Below, one piece after another: positions 41,481-52,117 of a stretch of 64,000 nt of DNA. The number at the start of each line of letters is the position of its first letter. The stretch's first letter is position 1. Made by a program: the position numbers and the translations under genes. Below the pieces are notes generated by a model, which saw only the letters and a program-made list of their open reading frames with translations, was not told where the DNA came from and searched no databases. Origin of the DNA: Simplicillium sp. C3G150-2 (Eukaryota > Ascomycota > Sordariomycetes > Hypocreales > Cordycipitaceae); assembly GCA_022702485.1 (NCBI GenBank), contig JAJIYY010000001.1, positions 5,704,001 to 5,768,000 on the forward strand, read 5' to 3'.

Positions 41481-44262
41481 CTTAAGAGGGACATGTATTT
41501 CAATTACTTGTTCAAATTGCTCGATTTCCCTCGCAGTGTGGGTGAAAGAAAATGCAATGTGCGAGCTTGTTGGTGCTGGTAAATGGACAAAACAAGCGCC
41601 CGTTTCCTGTTCAGCCACAGAGCCTGATTTTACTAAGCACCTGGTGTGGCTGGCCAGAACCAGAAGGGAAAGTTTGAATTACATCATTTGAGCTTAAGGA
41701 ACTGGGAGAATCAAGATCATTATGAACAAATCCATTGAGAAATGAATGTTCCGTGGCCAGTCTTGCATCTAGCTGCTGCTCCGGTACTCAAGCGAGCCAT
41801 TCACTCCACAACGGGTGATCGAGGCAATGCAAAGCATATACGGGAGCCTCCTGTAGCAATTGTTTTTGTTGTTTTTGTTATTTCTTTTTTATTTTTCCAC
41901 AAGTAAGTGGCGCAGCTATAACCATAGTATAATGGAAAGTCTAAAGTACGGGTTCTACTTCTCGACGTTGTTGCCGGGAAGGAGAAGGGCTTACGTAATG
42001 AAGGGGTTATGTAGCTGCCACGCATCGGTGGTTCTATCTTACACCGGATCGATACAATAATGCCCTCATCTCCCACATCTTCCCAACCAACTCCGAAATC
42101 CGAACTTTCTTCATCGGGAGTCCTAAGGGAAATCAACGGTCTTACATACAACGCATTGTGCACCCCAGTGTGCCAATAGCCATTTCAACGTACAGCTCAT
42201 GATGGGGCAGACTACTTCTTCCGCAAAGTGAGCCCCATCAACGCTGCAGAGAGAATTTAGATGAACCGTCAGGCGGCTTCAACCTTTAGTGGTCGTCAGT
42301 TCTTTTTCCCGAAGTTGTAAATACGGTCGTTAACACTTGTGGGTAAGAGCCCTGTCCAGGCGTGAATCAATACAGCACCATTACAAACGAGCGGCGAGCG
42401 ACATCCATGTAGCGCCCGCAGTAAATTGTTACCAGTCAAACGCCGCTCGTCTTTGAAAAGCCCATCATTGAAACTGGGCAAGACTACGAGCCAGCCTTGG
42501 CTGGCACACCTTCTTAAGCCGATAAGCGACACCGTTGGTTGTTTGTACTCAAATTCGTACAACAAACATGCCTATCATGATCGTGTTCTAAAGATTTCAC
42601 GCGTAGCCTATGACATAGACCTTTTTTGATTGGTCAATGGATGACGGCGGTGACTCCCGAGCTGTTCATTGGCCAACTATTTCCCAGCAAAATAGAAGTG
42701 GTGTTGCTGGCTGTTTCTTACAAACTAAAGGGTTAAAACGTGTTAGACTTGATTCCTTGTCAAATTTAGGTATAGCAGTTGATTATATTATCATTAAAGA
42801 ACATCTTTGGGAAGTATTCGACTTCTGGGTGGCGCGGAAAAAATATGGAATAGACATAGCATTGTTGTGAGGTGAAATTATGTGGAACGCTCTACGAATC
42901 AGCCCTGACACATAGGCACGTCACGCTGACAATTCTTTGCATCCATCTGGCCGTGCTTGAGTGATTTTGCGAGGAGGAAAAGGAGCTCAGGTATGGGAAG
43001 AGGCCCTCATTTTCCGACTGGGGGCGCACATCATTTGGCGGAGTAGACTTCTACAGTACAGCTCTGTGAGGATTGCGTGATAAGGGACATTAACTCTTTG
43101 CAGCACAATCCAGAAGGGAATCTTCGGAGCCGAATTAACGGAAAGTCCTACTGAAATACAGATGGGTGCAGGGGCATGTCGAGCTCGTTTTTCCAGGGGC
43201 GGTGACTGGGTTTCATGTCCTGCTGACCATAGCTCTCACATGCTGCGCCTGAGTCTTGCCATTGTAGGAACGAAGCAACCCCTCAGAGATCTTCTGCGGC
43301 AAAGGCAAGACAAAGTTTTCGACGGAGCCGCCCTTAGCTCATTGGTGCGTATGCTCGTGCAGCTGCAGCCTGAATTAGCCCGTTTAAGCGTTTACGAAGC
43401 CAAACAGTCAAATCATCGTCAAGGGTCTAGAACGATTTAATGGATAAATAAGACGGCCATAACGCATTCCTCCCGTGGCGTTTCTCAAGGTAGCCACCTT
43501 GTGAGAATGACGAAGCAACAAAGCAGCTTGACGGCAAATAGTTGCTTAAAATCGCGTGAAAAGTGCGTGGTATGCAACGTTGTGCTACGCTACATGCTAG
43601 CTACATGCGAGTGCTGACCAGACTTGAAGTCCATCAGTATTGGTTATCGATTTTGTTTGTCTTTTTTTCGTTCCAAAATGATCAAGTCGAAGATTTAGTA
43701 TTGCATTCTGGTGTAATTTTGTCCGTGCCGTTGCTACCTGACTGGCGTCGTCAAGGGGTGGACTAGTATGAGTGCTCCAGAAAATTAACTCCAACATTTA
43801 TACTTTCGTATCAAACATTGATTGTATGGTAACCCTCCACCCTAGGTATCCACGGAAGCTGTGTTCAATCGAGGTACATACATTGATACAGCCTGTCAGT
43901 CTAAGTACAATTAGCCATAACCACGGCTTGTTATTGTTGGATAGATTCATAAGCATGGCGCGTTGTTACTTAGTAATGATATAATTCGGCGGGGTAACGG
44001 TCCCCGGTTTAATGTATATCTACGAATGCAATCCATGTGCCTCCTACACGCCGAACCGTTACCCGATGTACCGAGTAATCGAACGTTAACCATGTAGTTA
44101 CGTCTTGATTGATATTCTGTCTTTCAAGCACAATAACTCACGGTATCCACAACAATACACGATATCAAGTCCATTTGACAAACGAAAATCTGAACGGGAA
44201 CTATCAACAATACCCCTGCTCCGCCATCGGCAGGCACTGTTTCGAGCTACTCAGCAACACCA
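41481..44262. other. 2.8-kb region without convincing genes
   Basis: No frame in this stretch shows a family signature, signal peptide or splice structure that I can support. It may contain old mobile-element remains, but no inverted terminal repeats or transposase motifs were seen. A strong inverted repeat lies at its right end (43992-44065). Confidence 0.5.
43992..44065. repeat. Inverted repeat GGGTAACGGT ... ACCGTTACCC, about 200 bp before a Zn2Cys6 regulator
   Basis: The arm at 43992-44001 is the exact reverse complement of the arm at 44056-44065, with a 54-bp spacer. The left arm runs into CGGTCCCCGG, so CGG and CCG triplets, the half-sites bound by Zn2Cys6 proteins, occur at both arms. 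It may be an autoregulatory site of the neighbouring gene. Confidence 0.6.
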
Positions 44263-46481
44263 ATGGATAATTCGAAAGTTTCCTCGTCTCCAAGCGCGCG
44301 AAATATACCTGCAGAGTCTCAATCATCGACAAACTTCGATCAATCATTTAGTGCTGCTCGCGCTCGTCAGTCCAGGCGGTCTCGCAAAAAAGAAGACACA
44401 ACGCGTATTGCCTGCCACGAGTGCCGGGAGAGACGAACAAAGGTAGAGAAGGCCCCAAGTCGGCACCTTTTCTCTTAATTTTGTATATGCTTATAGATTC
44501 GTCGTGCAGTGCGATGGTCAATCACCATGTGGGCGTTGCTCGTCGAGACATATTTCCTGCCAATACGCCACGTCACAGAGTACATCCAAGTCAGAATTGC
44601 GGCATGAGATAGAAGATTTACGGGAACGACTAAAATCTTCTGAAAAAATTATAGAGACCCTCTTGAAATCTACAACAAAGGCAACGACCACTACACGCGT
44701 ATATGTAGACTCCAAACCTTCGCCTGCCGGTCCTGCAACTACATCATTTCAAACACTAGATACAAAACCTCTCGAATCCCCGAACACGTTGGCCACAGAG
44801 CTAAACGGAATAATACAAACTCAAGGATTAATTTCGCCCGTGTCTCTAAGACATGAGATTTCGAATCAAAGCAATCCTATGGGCTGGGCTTGGCACGACA
44901 GTAATTATCAGCTAGAGAGCACTCATATGGCTAGCAACCACTGTCTAGCCCATGGGCTTATCAACGAAACAGGCACTAAGGTCCCACAAGATCAACGTGC
45001 TACCGGGGAGAGAGCCGAAAAAGACTCAACGCACTTCCTCACTGCTCAGCAGCTGTCTTTTGGACTTGAGCCCGCGCCCGGTAGCTGGACCACGATTACG
45101 GACGATATCGATCTTGTACACCATTTGTTGGCCCTGTTCTTCTGTTGGGAATACCCTACTTTCGTTTCAATGAGTAGAAAGCACTTTATCCATGACTTTC
45201 GGAATGGAAATACGAAGTATTGCTCAACAATCCTGGTCAATGCCATGCTTGCCATAGGATGCCGGTTTTCGAACCAGCGTGTTGGGCGAGGAAACCCAGA
45301 CGATCCCTTTTCCGCTGGCGACCTTTTTTTTGAACAAGCTACTAGACTCTTGGAGGCTGAGTTGGAACATCATTCGCTGACGTCAATTCAGGCATTAGGT
45401 CTTATGTCTCTGAGGGAGATCAGCTGTGGCCGATCGATAGAAGCACAATACTTGTCAGGCCAAGCGATTCGACTCGCTGTAGAGATGGGCCTTCATGCGC
45501 CACCAGATGAAGGGCTGACGTCGGATGATACTCTTGTTTATTCGGCTACTTTTTGGGGTGCCTATGCTCTGGACAAGTAAGAGCTCCCTTCACAAACGCC
45601 ACAAGACATTCTGATTTAAGGTGTAGTATCTGGTCAGCTATTACAAGGGTCCTACCCCATTGCTCTAAGAGTACCCGCTTGCCCAAGCGGTTTAACCTAA
45701 TGAAACCAATGGGCAATCTCAAATGGATACCCTATGTCGATGAAGGTCGGTCAGCTTGGCTGCACAACGTGAGCTGTCTAACCGTTTTTTAGGCGCCATG
45801 CATAACCATCCATGCGTTCAATCGGCAGATACAGGAGCAGTATTCGTTTGCTTTTCTCAGCTGAGCGAACTAGTTAATAAAGCATCATATCAACAGCATC
45901 TGCCGACCAATAATGTTAAAACGACAGATATATGTCAGATATACATATCATATCTGGAATGGTATGACGGGACGCCAGAGTTGGGACAGGTCGGAAAGTA
46001 TTCTACACCTGCAGTTTTATTCTTACAGTATGTCTACTTCCATCCGTATTTTCCAATTAACACTGACGAGATGGGACCCAGTATGTACTTCCAATTCGCC
46101 ATGTTGACTCTACTGTGGCCTGTAGTTGACGTTGACAATGATGTGTTCGCCACAACGCCACGACACCTTTGCTGGGAAGCCGCTACAGCAATTCAGCAAC
46201 TTACCAAGACATTTTCACAGCTTTATACACTCCGAAGGCTGCCTACATTTGCATCATATATTCTATCAACAGCATGCACTGCGCTTATTACGATGACACG
46301 GTCCGGTGCCGATGACTCCGCAGCCTCCGTGCCTCTGGCTACAGTTGCCAAGCTGGAGGACTTTCCTATTGTCGTCGGCCAAGCCGTGGAAAACCTTGCA
46401 GAAATCGCAAAGACACAACGAGGGGCTCAGTTAGATTTGGCAAGTGTTCAACAACTCATTAATACGGGTAGTCGAAGTTAA
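44263..46481 (+). CDS. Zn2Cys6 transcription factor, NirA-like
   Basis: Four exons (44263-44442, 44510-45576, 45621-45745, 45793-46481) encode 686 residues. The zinc cluster has cysteines at 51, 54, 61, 67, 70 and 77, preceded by a basic stretch (RQSRRSRKK). A short coiled-coil linker follows (ELRHEIEDLRERLKSSEKII), typical for dimeric binding. The fungal-specific middle domain includes LLALFFCWEYPTF and QAIRLAVEMGLH. Order and sequence resemble the large fungal group around the nitrate regulator NirA, but there is no evidence that this gene controls nitrate use. All three introns are short (44-67 bp) with good splice sites. It lies between decayed F-box/ankyrin copies, and no obvious target gene cluster is next to it. 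Confidence 0.88.
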
Positions 46482-46581
46482 ACGGAGTCTTTTCCGTCAT
46501 GAATTGTGTATATATGAGTTTAGCATTTACCAAAGTGCATAGGTGTATATGTATTAGCTCAGATCCATATCAGAGCATTCT

Positions 46582-47160
46582 TCAACACTGCTGGCAACAG
46601 TTGAACTTTGAGACCGCCCTTCCCAATATTTTGGCGACAACAAGAAAGAGGATATGGTTGCCGACACGCTCAAATGCCGCGTTATTTGCACCATGGCCTA
46701 CAAGAAGTTTTGCAGCATCAATACTCGCAAAGTTACAATGGTACAATGGTTCTTGCATATGATAGTTCACAAAATGAATGCCAGCACCGCTTTCGAGTAG
46801 GTACTGCATAGTCACAAAGTTTGCTAAGGTGGCGCAATATGCACAGCTGATTCACCGCCATATGATTCGCGAAGAATGTCAATGTCTTCAAATTTCTTTT
46901 CGGGTCTTTACTACTAGCAATCGAGAGCGAATGGTTGACTGGCACGCCAGCAGCAAGCATGAGCTGGACGGTCCCGGAACGTTGTGGCGAGCCGCCCGCA
47001 ACAAAGCGGTGTCGCCTGCTTATTGAATGTTGCGCTTGAAGAGAGTTTCTCGAAATAAATCGGAGAAGTTGCGATTGACACGACTTAGTCCGCTTACATC
47101 TGCATCGTTGTCGAGATTAGCGAGAATTATCTGCCCGAAATGGAATGTTCTTGGGAGACA
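46582..47160 (-). pseudogene. F-box / ankyrin-repeat relic (copy 3)
   Basis: Pieces of the same family are found in several frames. The F-box tail reads LSRVNRNFSDLFRETLFKRN, followed by an in-frame TAA, then LLRAARHNVPG, a frameshift, QLMLAAGVPVNHSL, another frameshift, and finally TMQYLLESGAGIHF...AKLLVGHGAN at 46582-46815. The order equals that of copy 2 (LFKRN..., AARHDVPG, RLMLAASADIN). It is shorter and more damaged than copy 2. Confidence 0.78.
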
Positions 47161-47456
47161 TGATAATGCTCGCGATTCTTTTGATGAATGTAGATTGACT
47201 TATGCGTGAATGTGCATGTATTGAACTATGATTAAGGAAAGGGGGAAAACATCTGCAATGGATGTGAGTCTATAGCAGGTCGCGTGAACAAAGCCTTGCG
47301 CCTGGCGCTTTATGCTGCCTAATGCTTGGGCAGTTGACTAGACTTCTAAATGCAACTTGGCAATCGAACTACACAATGTAACAAAAGCCTTTTGTTGTTG
47401 TTTTCTTGAAAGCTGAAAGCACCCCCAAAAATGGTTTTCTTCATTGACATTGTATT

Positions 47457-48740
47457 TTAGCCGCGGCGCGAATTCCGATTCCTCCGTCTAGGAATCCAGT
47501 TCAAGGGGCTCGATTTGGATGCGTATGGATGCAGCTGCTGGGCAAGATCTTCCATGCCGCGGTCTGTAGCGAACTCGTAGGCTGTCCGGCCGTATATATT
47601 GCACTCCCGCGGATCTAAACCATGTTCTATGAGCCTCTTAACTACCCCAGGCCTTCCACACTGAACTGCCGTGAACAAAAGCTCGGCCTTTCTACCAGAA
47701 TCTGAGCTAGCCAAACCCAAGTCAGCGCCTTGTTCAACTAACAAATCGATCAACTTGAGATCCCCGGCGACAACGGCGGCACGAATGGGCATCCTTGAAT
47801 ACTCGTCGGCCGCGTTTACATCAGCTCCGTATTCCAACAGCGCTTCCACAATCGACACGTTTTTTCGACTGACAGCTTCGTGTAGTGGTCGAGTCATGGC
47901 AATCCCGTTTACCTCTGCACCAGAAGCAAGTAGCAGAGAGACCATCTCGCTTGAGTCTCTACCTATTGCGTGTCGAAGTGGCGTAAGACGCGCAGAAGCC
48001 ATGGCTTCTATATCGGCACCGCGTTTGATCAGCAACGCCGCAACTTCGCAGCGGTTGTAAGATATGGCTTTGTACAATGGCGTATGCCCATATTGGCTGG
48101 GTCGGTTTGGGTCCGCACCGCGATCCAACAACAACTGGACTGTGGATGTAAAGCCTCCGCATGCTGCAGAGTGAAGCGGTGAATGATTTCGTGGTCCCTC
48201 CTTATGGATATGCGCTCCCTTGTCGAGAAGAAAAGCGACAGCTTCATCCTTCCCCAGCGCGCTGGCCAAGATGAGTGGTGATTGCTGGGCGTTGTCTTCG
48301 CGTTCGATATCTGCACCATGGTCTACCAAGACTTGCATCACTTTGACGCTTCCGTGCGCTGACGCTTCATGTAACGGAGTCGTCCCCAAATCGCCGTGAT
48401 AGCCAAAGGATATGCGGTACCCTGCATGTATCTCATCAAGCTGTGCTTCGCTGTCGTAAAGACAGGGCCGTGTGCGGTCGTAGTCTGTGCTCGCACCAGC
48501 TCCAAGGCACAACTTTGCTGTCTCTGGTATATCGTGCTCTATTGCCCAGTAGAGCGCCGAGCAGTTTTGTTGTTCCACATTGAAGCGATACAGTCTTGGT
48601 TGAAGAAAGCTATACAAAAACCGATTGGCTCGACTGAGGAGATTCATGTCGGCTGATGTGCTTAGATTGTCGCCGACCTGCAGCAGCAGCTCTGGCGGAA
48701 GCTGTGCGCCACGAGTCGCAGCATCAGACTCCGAGTTCAT
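47457..48740 (-). CDS. F-box-like / ankyrin-repeat protein (intact copy 4)
   Basis: A 427-residue intronless protein with a clean ATG at 48740. An F-box-like helical start (LPPELLLQVGDNLSTSADM) is followed by the family block LYRFN......ALYWAIEHDIPETAKLCLGAG. At least eight ankyrin repeats then follow, with near-consensus units such as TTPLHEASAHGSVKVMQVLV and HSPLHSAACGGFTSTVQLLL. The C-terminus is basic (RRRNRNSRRG). It is the most regular member of the local family and is probably functional. Role: substrate adaptor for ubiquitin ligase is an inference from domain order. Confidence 0.85.
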   Translation of the reverse strand: MNSESDAATRGAQLPPELLLQVGDNLSTSADMNLLSRANRFLYSFLQPRLYRFNVEQQNCSALYWAIEHDIPETAKLCLGAGASTDYDRTRPCLYDSEAQLDEIHAGYRISFGYHGDLGTTPLHEASAHGSVKVMQVLVDHGADIEREDNAQQSPLILASALGKDEAVAFLLDKGAHIHKEGPRNHSPLHSAACGGFTSTVQLLLDRGADPNRPSQYGHTPLYKAISYNRCEVAALLIKRGADIEAMASARLTPLRHAIGRDSSEMVSLLLASGAEVNGIAMTRPLHEAVSRKNVSIVEALLEYGADVNAADEYSRMPIRAAVVAGDLKLIDLLVEQGADLGLASSDSGRKAELLFTAVQCGRPGVVKRLIEHGLDPRECNIYGRTAYEFATDRGMEDLAQQLHPYASKSSPLNWIPRRRNRNSRRG

Positions 48741-49538
48741 TGTTGAAAAGCGATTTGGGTTTTACTCATGCCATGATGTGCATTTTGAAGAAGTGATGGG
48801 TGCAATTGATAGTGAATTTGTAGGATACAGTAGCCCCAAGCCCTCAGGCAGAGAGGCGGTGGCCAAGCTCAGCATCTACACAAGCCACCGCCCAGCCCTG
48901 GGCCAGTAAAGTCAATGACCCATAGACTGCCATGCACAAAGGTGTCGCCCTGGAAGATAACCATACTGAAGGGAAATAGGCTCAATATGATAAGTAGGCT
49001 CAATGGGATAAGTGTCGCGCTTTTGCATGCTGCGGCTAATATTTGGAATGAAACCTGTCGCGACCGGAAGGAGTGTGTGAGATTACGCTTCAGAGCGTAT
49101 TCGCTGTATGCGCCAGACTGCCAATACGCCTTTTCGGAATTAAGTGCCCAAGCTGTGCCTCGCGGGCTGCCTAATACGCAAGTTGCCAAAAAGTCAATTT
49201 CACTACCACAAAGTACACCGGGCGAGCTGTAGTGACAAGCGCGCTACGAGCGGGTATATTTCAAATACACTTTTTTGTAATTGCAGCAAAAGCTTACTCA
49301 TTTTCATCGTCAACCAAACATTCATGGGTTTGTTAGCGCTGTATAAGCCTCGCCCAGTACCAGCACGCTTATACGCTCGAACACGCATTCACCGTAAACG
49401 AAATTGAACACGGCACCTCTTGGTAGACTTTTATAAAATATGTAGACCATGCCTTGAAGCTGGTTGGAGTTTGAGTGAGTAAACGACAAAGAAATCACAC
49501 CATATCTATTCATATCGCTTCTGGTACAACATCTCACA
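48741..49538. other. Intergenic: divergent promoter of ankyrin copy 4 and haloperoxidase
   Basis: 798 bp between divergent starts. Several short open frames occur on both strands, none with support. Confidence 0.4.
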
Positions 49539-50426
49539 ATGCAGCTCAACATTGTTCTACTGCTCGCTGTCTCGGGCATCAGCAGCGCCATTTCAATCCA
49601 CTCTGAGCCTAAAGGCCATCACTGGCAACCAGCTACCAAGCATGACAGTAGGCGATTGCAGACACCCTATGCGTAAAGTGGTGCGAAACTAACAAACCGA
49701 AAAGGCAGGTCTCCGTGTCCCGGGTTGAACGCTTTAGCCAACCATGGATGGTTACCTCGTTCGGGCAAAAATATTACTCTGCCTGACATCCAAGCTGCCG
49801 TGGCCGATGGATACAATTTCGAACGACACGCGCTTGATACCGTGTTCAAGTCTGTTCAGGACTTCAAACTAACCACAAGCGGCGACATTGATTCGTTCAA
49901 TTTGGAAGACTTGAAGAAGCATGATGCCATTGAGTTCGACGGCTCTTTGTCACGCAACGACTTCTACTTTGGAGATGACCTCCACTTCAGCCCTCACATC
50001 TGGTCCACCACAGCCAAGACCATGAAGTTGCACGAAATGGGGTGGACTCCCAAGAGCAGGCTCGTTACCGTCGAGCTTGCTGCCAAAGCTCGCGCAGCAC
50101 GCGTGGCAGAGGCAATGCAACGAAACCCACAGTTCAATTCTTCCATTGCTCAGCAGGAAGGCACATTCGGAACTTCGGCGCTTTACTTGTTGACATTGTG
50201 GGACGACAAGATCAATGCTACCCATAAGTTATGGGTGAGATCGTTCTTTGGTGGGTAAAAATAAGCATTGATGGGTTTCCTTACCAAGTTGGTCTATATG
50301 CTAATCGTGACCCCCACAGAGCAAGAGCGAATCCCCTATTTCGAGGGTTTCAAGAAGCCTGAGAGGGTCAAGAATGGTCAGCGTCTTTTCGAATTGATCA
50401 CTGCTCTTAAGGCAGTCAAAGTTTGA
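49539..50426 (+). CDS. Heme-thiolate haloperoxidase / peroxygenase-like protein (Peroxidase_2)
   Basis: Exons 49539-49647, 49705-50250 and 50320-50426 (introns 57 and 69 bp, phase 1 each) give 253 residues. A signal peptide (MQLNIVLLLAVSGISSA) is followed by the heme-ligand motif SPCPGLNALANHGWLP, with the axial Cys at about 41. The size matches the short chloroperoxidase/unspecific-peroxygenase family. In that family the distal region usually reads EHD followed by (A/G)SLSR; here it is EFDGSLSR (113-120), so the conserved His is Phe. EQERIPYFEGF near the C-terminus is normal. The enzyme should use H2O2 to oxidise or halogenate small molecules outside the cell, but the substitution may alter catalysis. 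The motif Cys-Pro is restored by splicing across intron 1. Confidence 0.88.
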
Positions 50427-51108
50427 TCACTCCTTCAATTCGTCCCTTCACAGAAACTGTATTACTCTATTCGCATTACATAGCATTTTAAGCAATTCAT
50501 TTTACATTCACATGCACCCTTATCTTCTAGAAACCTGTAGTGTCGATGCGGTTGCACTGCCATCCCTCACCCGGCTGAGCCGGTCAGCCGTAGGAGGTAA
50601 CCAAAAGGAAGGACCACGGAGAAATAGTAGGTATTACGTCCTATTATGTATGTCTTGTTTTAGTGTACGCAATCCTGCCAAAGAAAATGCGCCAATTAAT
50701 GGCCGAGCATACGTCCGCCTTACGCTGACAATAAGCCGGATCTCTCCACATCTGGATTACCAGGTAGCATCGATCTTACAGCAAGCCTAAATTGTTGACT
50801 GTGTTGGCGCGGAAGAAAACCGGTTAATAGTGTATTATCATTGTGTTTTAAGATCGTCTTAAATGCTACAACTTCAGATGTAACGATGCTTCAGACCATT
50901 CCTATTCTGCCCAGATAAGCTTACACCAACGTAACTGAAACCAGCCGTGGCCCCCGATGCCATGATCCTATTTCATGCGACTCGAAAGATGAAAGAACAT
51001 ATAAATGCCAGTGAATTTCCCGAAAATCATGTTTATAACTCAATTCATAAAGCAATAGAACCACTTGAATTCTTTCTACTACCACAAAAACCAACCAAAT
51101 CTTTCAAG
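50427..51108. other. Intergenic between haloperoxidase and small secreted protein
   Basis: 682 bp without a supported gene; expected promoter of the following small secreted protein. The frame upstream of 51109 stays open to 50947 but carries no signal-peptide-like start. Confidence 0.4.
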
Positions 51109-51549
51109 ATGCAGTTCTCTACCTCCATCATCAGCGCCGCTCTGGCCCTGACTGCTTCCGCTGCCCCTGCCAACCAGAAGCGTGGCGCCAGTGGTAGCAC
51201 GAACGGCTCCATCTTCCGCTTTGGCGACGCTACTGAGTGCCACCACATCCTCCGCGACGCCGGTGCCTGCGGCATCAGCACCTACTTCCAAGGCGTAAAC
51301 CAGGAGTCTTCCTTCGTCGCTGTTCCCGCCGAGATCTTCGACCAGTTCGGCGCTGCTCAGAACAACGCCCTGTGTGGCAAGACCATCACCTTGACTCACA
51401 ACGGTGTTACTCAGACTGGTGTCGTTGCCGACCGCAACCTCAGCAACGACCACTCTGTCGACATGTGCCTTGACCTGTGGACTGGCTTCGGTGGTGTCGA
51501 TGGCGATGGCACTGTTATCCACGACATCAGCTACTCCATTGACAACTAA
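51109..51549 (+). CDS. Small secreted double-psi beta-barrel (RlpA/barwin-like) protein
   Basis: A 146-residue intronless protein with a classic signal peptide (MQFSTSIISAALALTASAAP) and a KR processing site soon after. The mature part has four Cys and the double-psi beta-barrel order: GACGISTYF, FVAVPAEIFD, NNALCGKTITLTHNG, then VADRN....SVDMCLDLW with the conserved Asp residues. This fold occurs in expansins, loosenin-like, cerato-platanin-related and barwin-like proteins, which bind or loosen cell-wall polysaccharides, usually without hydrolysis. Codons are strongly biased to C in third position, as in highly expressed genes. The exact family and substrate are open. It is a good effector-like candidate by size and secretion. 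Confidence 0.82.
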   Translation: MQFSTSIISAALALTASAAPANQKRGASGSTNGSIFRFGDATECHHILRDAGACGISTYFQGVNQESSFVAVPAEIFDQFGAAQNNALCGKTITLTHNGVTQTGVVADRNLSNDHSVDMCLDLWTGFGGVDGDGTVIHDISYSIDN

Positions 51550-52117
51550 ATGGGTTTGAGCTTGTATAAAATTTAGATGTATATTACAGAGGCTTCTGGA
51601 GGCACCACATAGAGATTATAGATATTACGATATAGAAGCAGCAGTTTGGATAATTTCTTCCTTTCTCTCTCTCAAGCTGTGAGTCCAGTTTTATTGTGAT
51701 TCGATCGGCCAGATCTTGCATTGTGGCACCCTGTGACATGCAGGGTCAGCTTGCCTAGTTAGCGCCTGTAATTCTGGCCCAAGACGCACGGCACAAGCAT
51801 AGCACCAGTGCATTTGACCATAATCTATTGAAATTTTTGACTATGCAGTAAAATTTGCTGGATTTTGTTTGACCAGCTCTCCGGGTCGGCCGAAGCGTAT
51901 TCGCAGCCTGAAATACGCTCATCCAATAAGTTCACGCTGATCACCAAGCCAGCGCGAGCCTGCTAAATGCGACCCGAATATGCAATGAGGCGGTAGTGGT
52001 ACCGCCTTTCTCGCCCACTGAGGGGCTAGTTTAACAAGGCAAGTTTTCTAAATTGTATCCAGACCCCATAGCTTTTGCTACTCTTTTGAAGCAAGTTTTG
52101 CGCCGACCACTCGCCTC
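51550..52117. other. Intergenic between small secreted protein and FAD monooxygenase
   Basis: 568 bp without a gene; 3' UTR of the secreted protein followed by the monooxygenase promoter. Nothing distinct was recognised. Confidence 0.4.

Noticed and set aside
41910..42000. Possible tRNA-derived or short retroposon sequence near GGCGCAGCTATAACCATAG
   Set aside because: No cloverleaf can be formed and no A-rich tail or target duplication was found.
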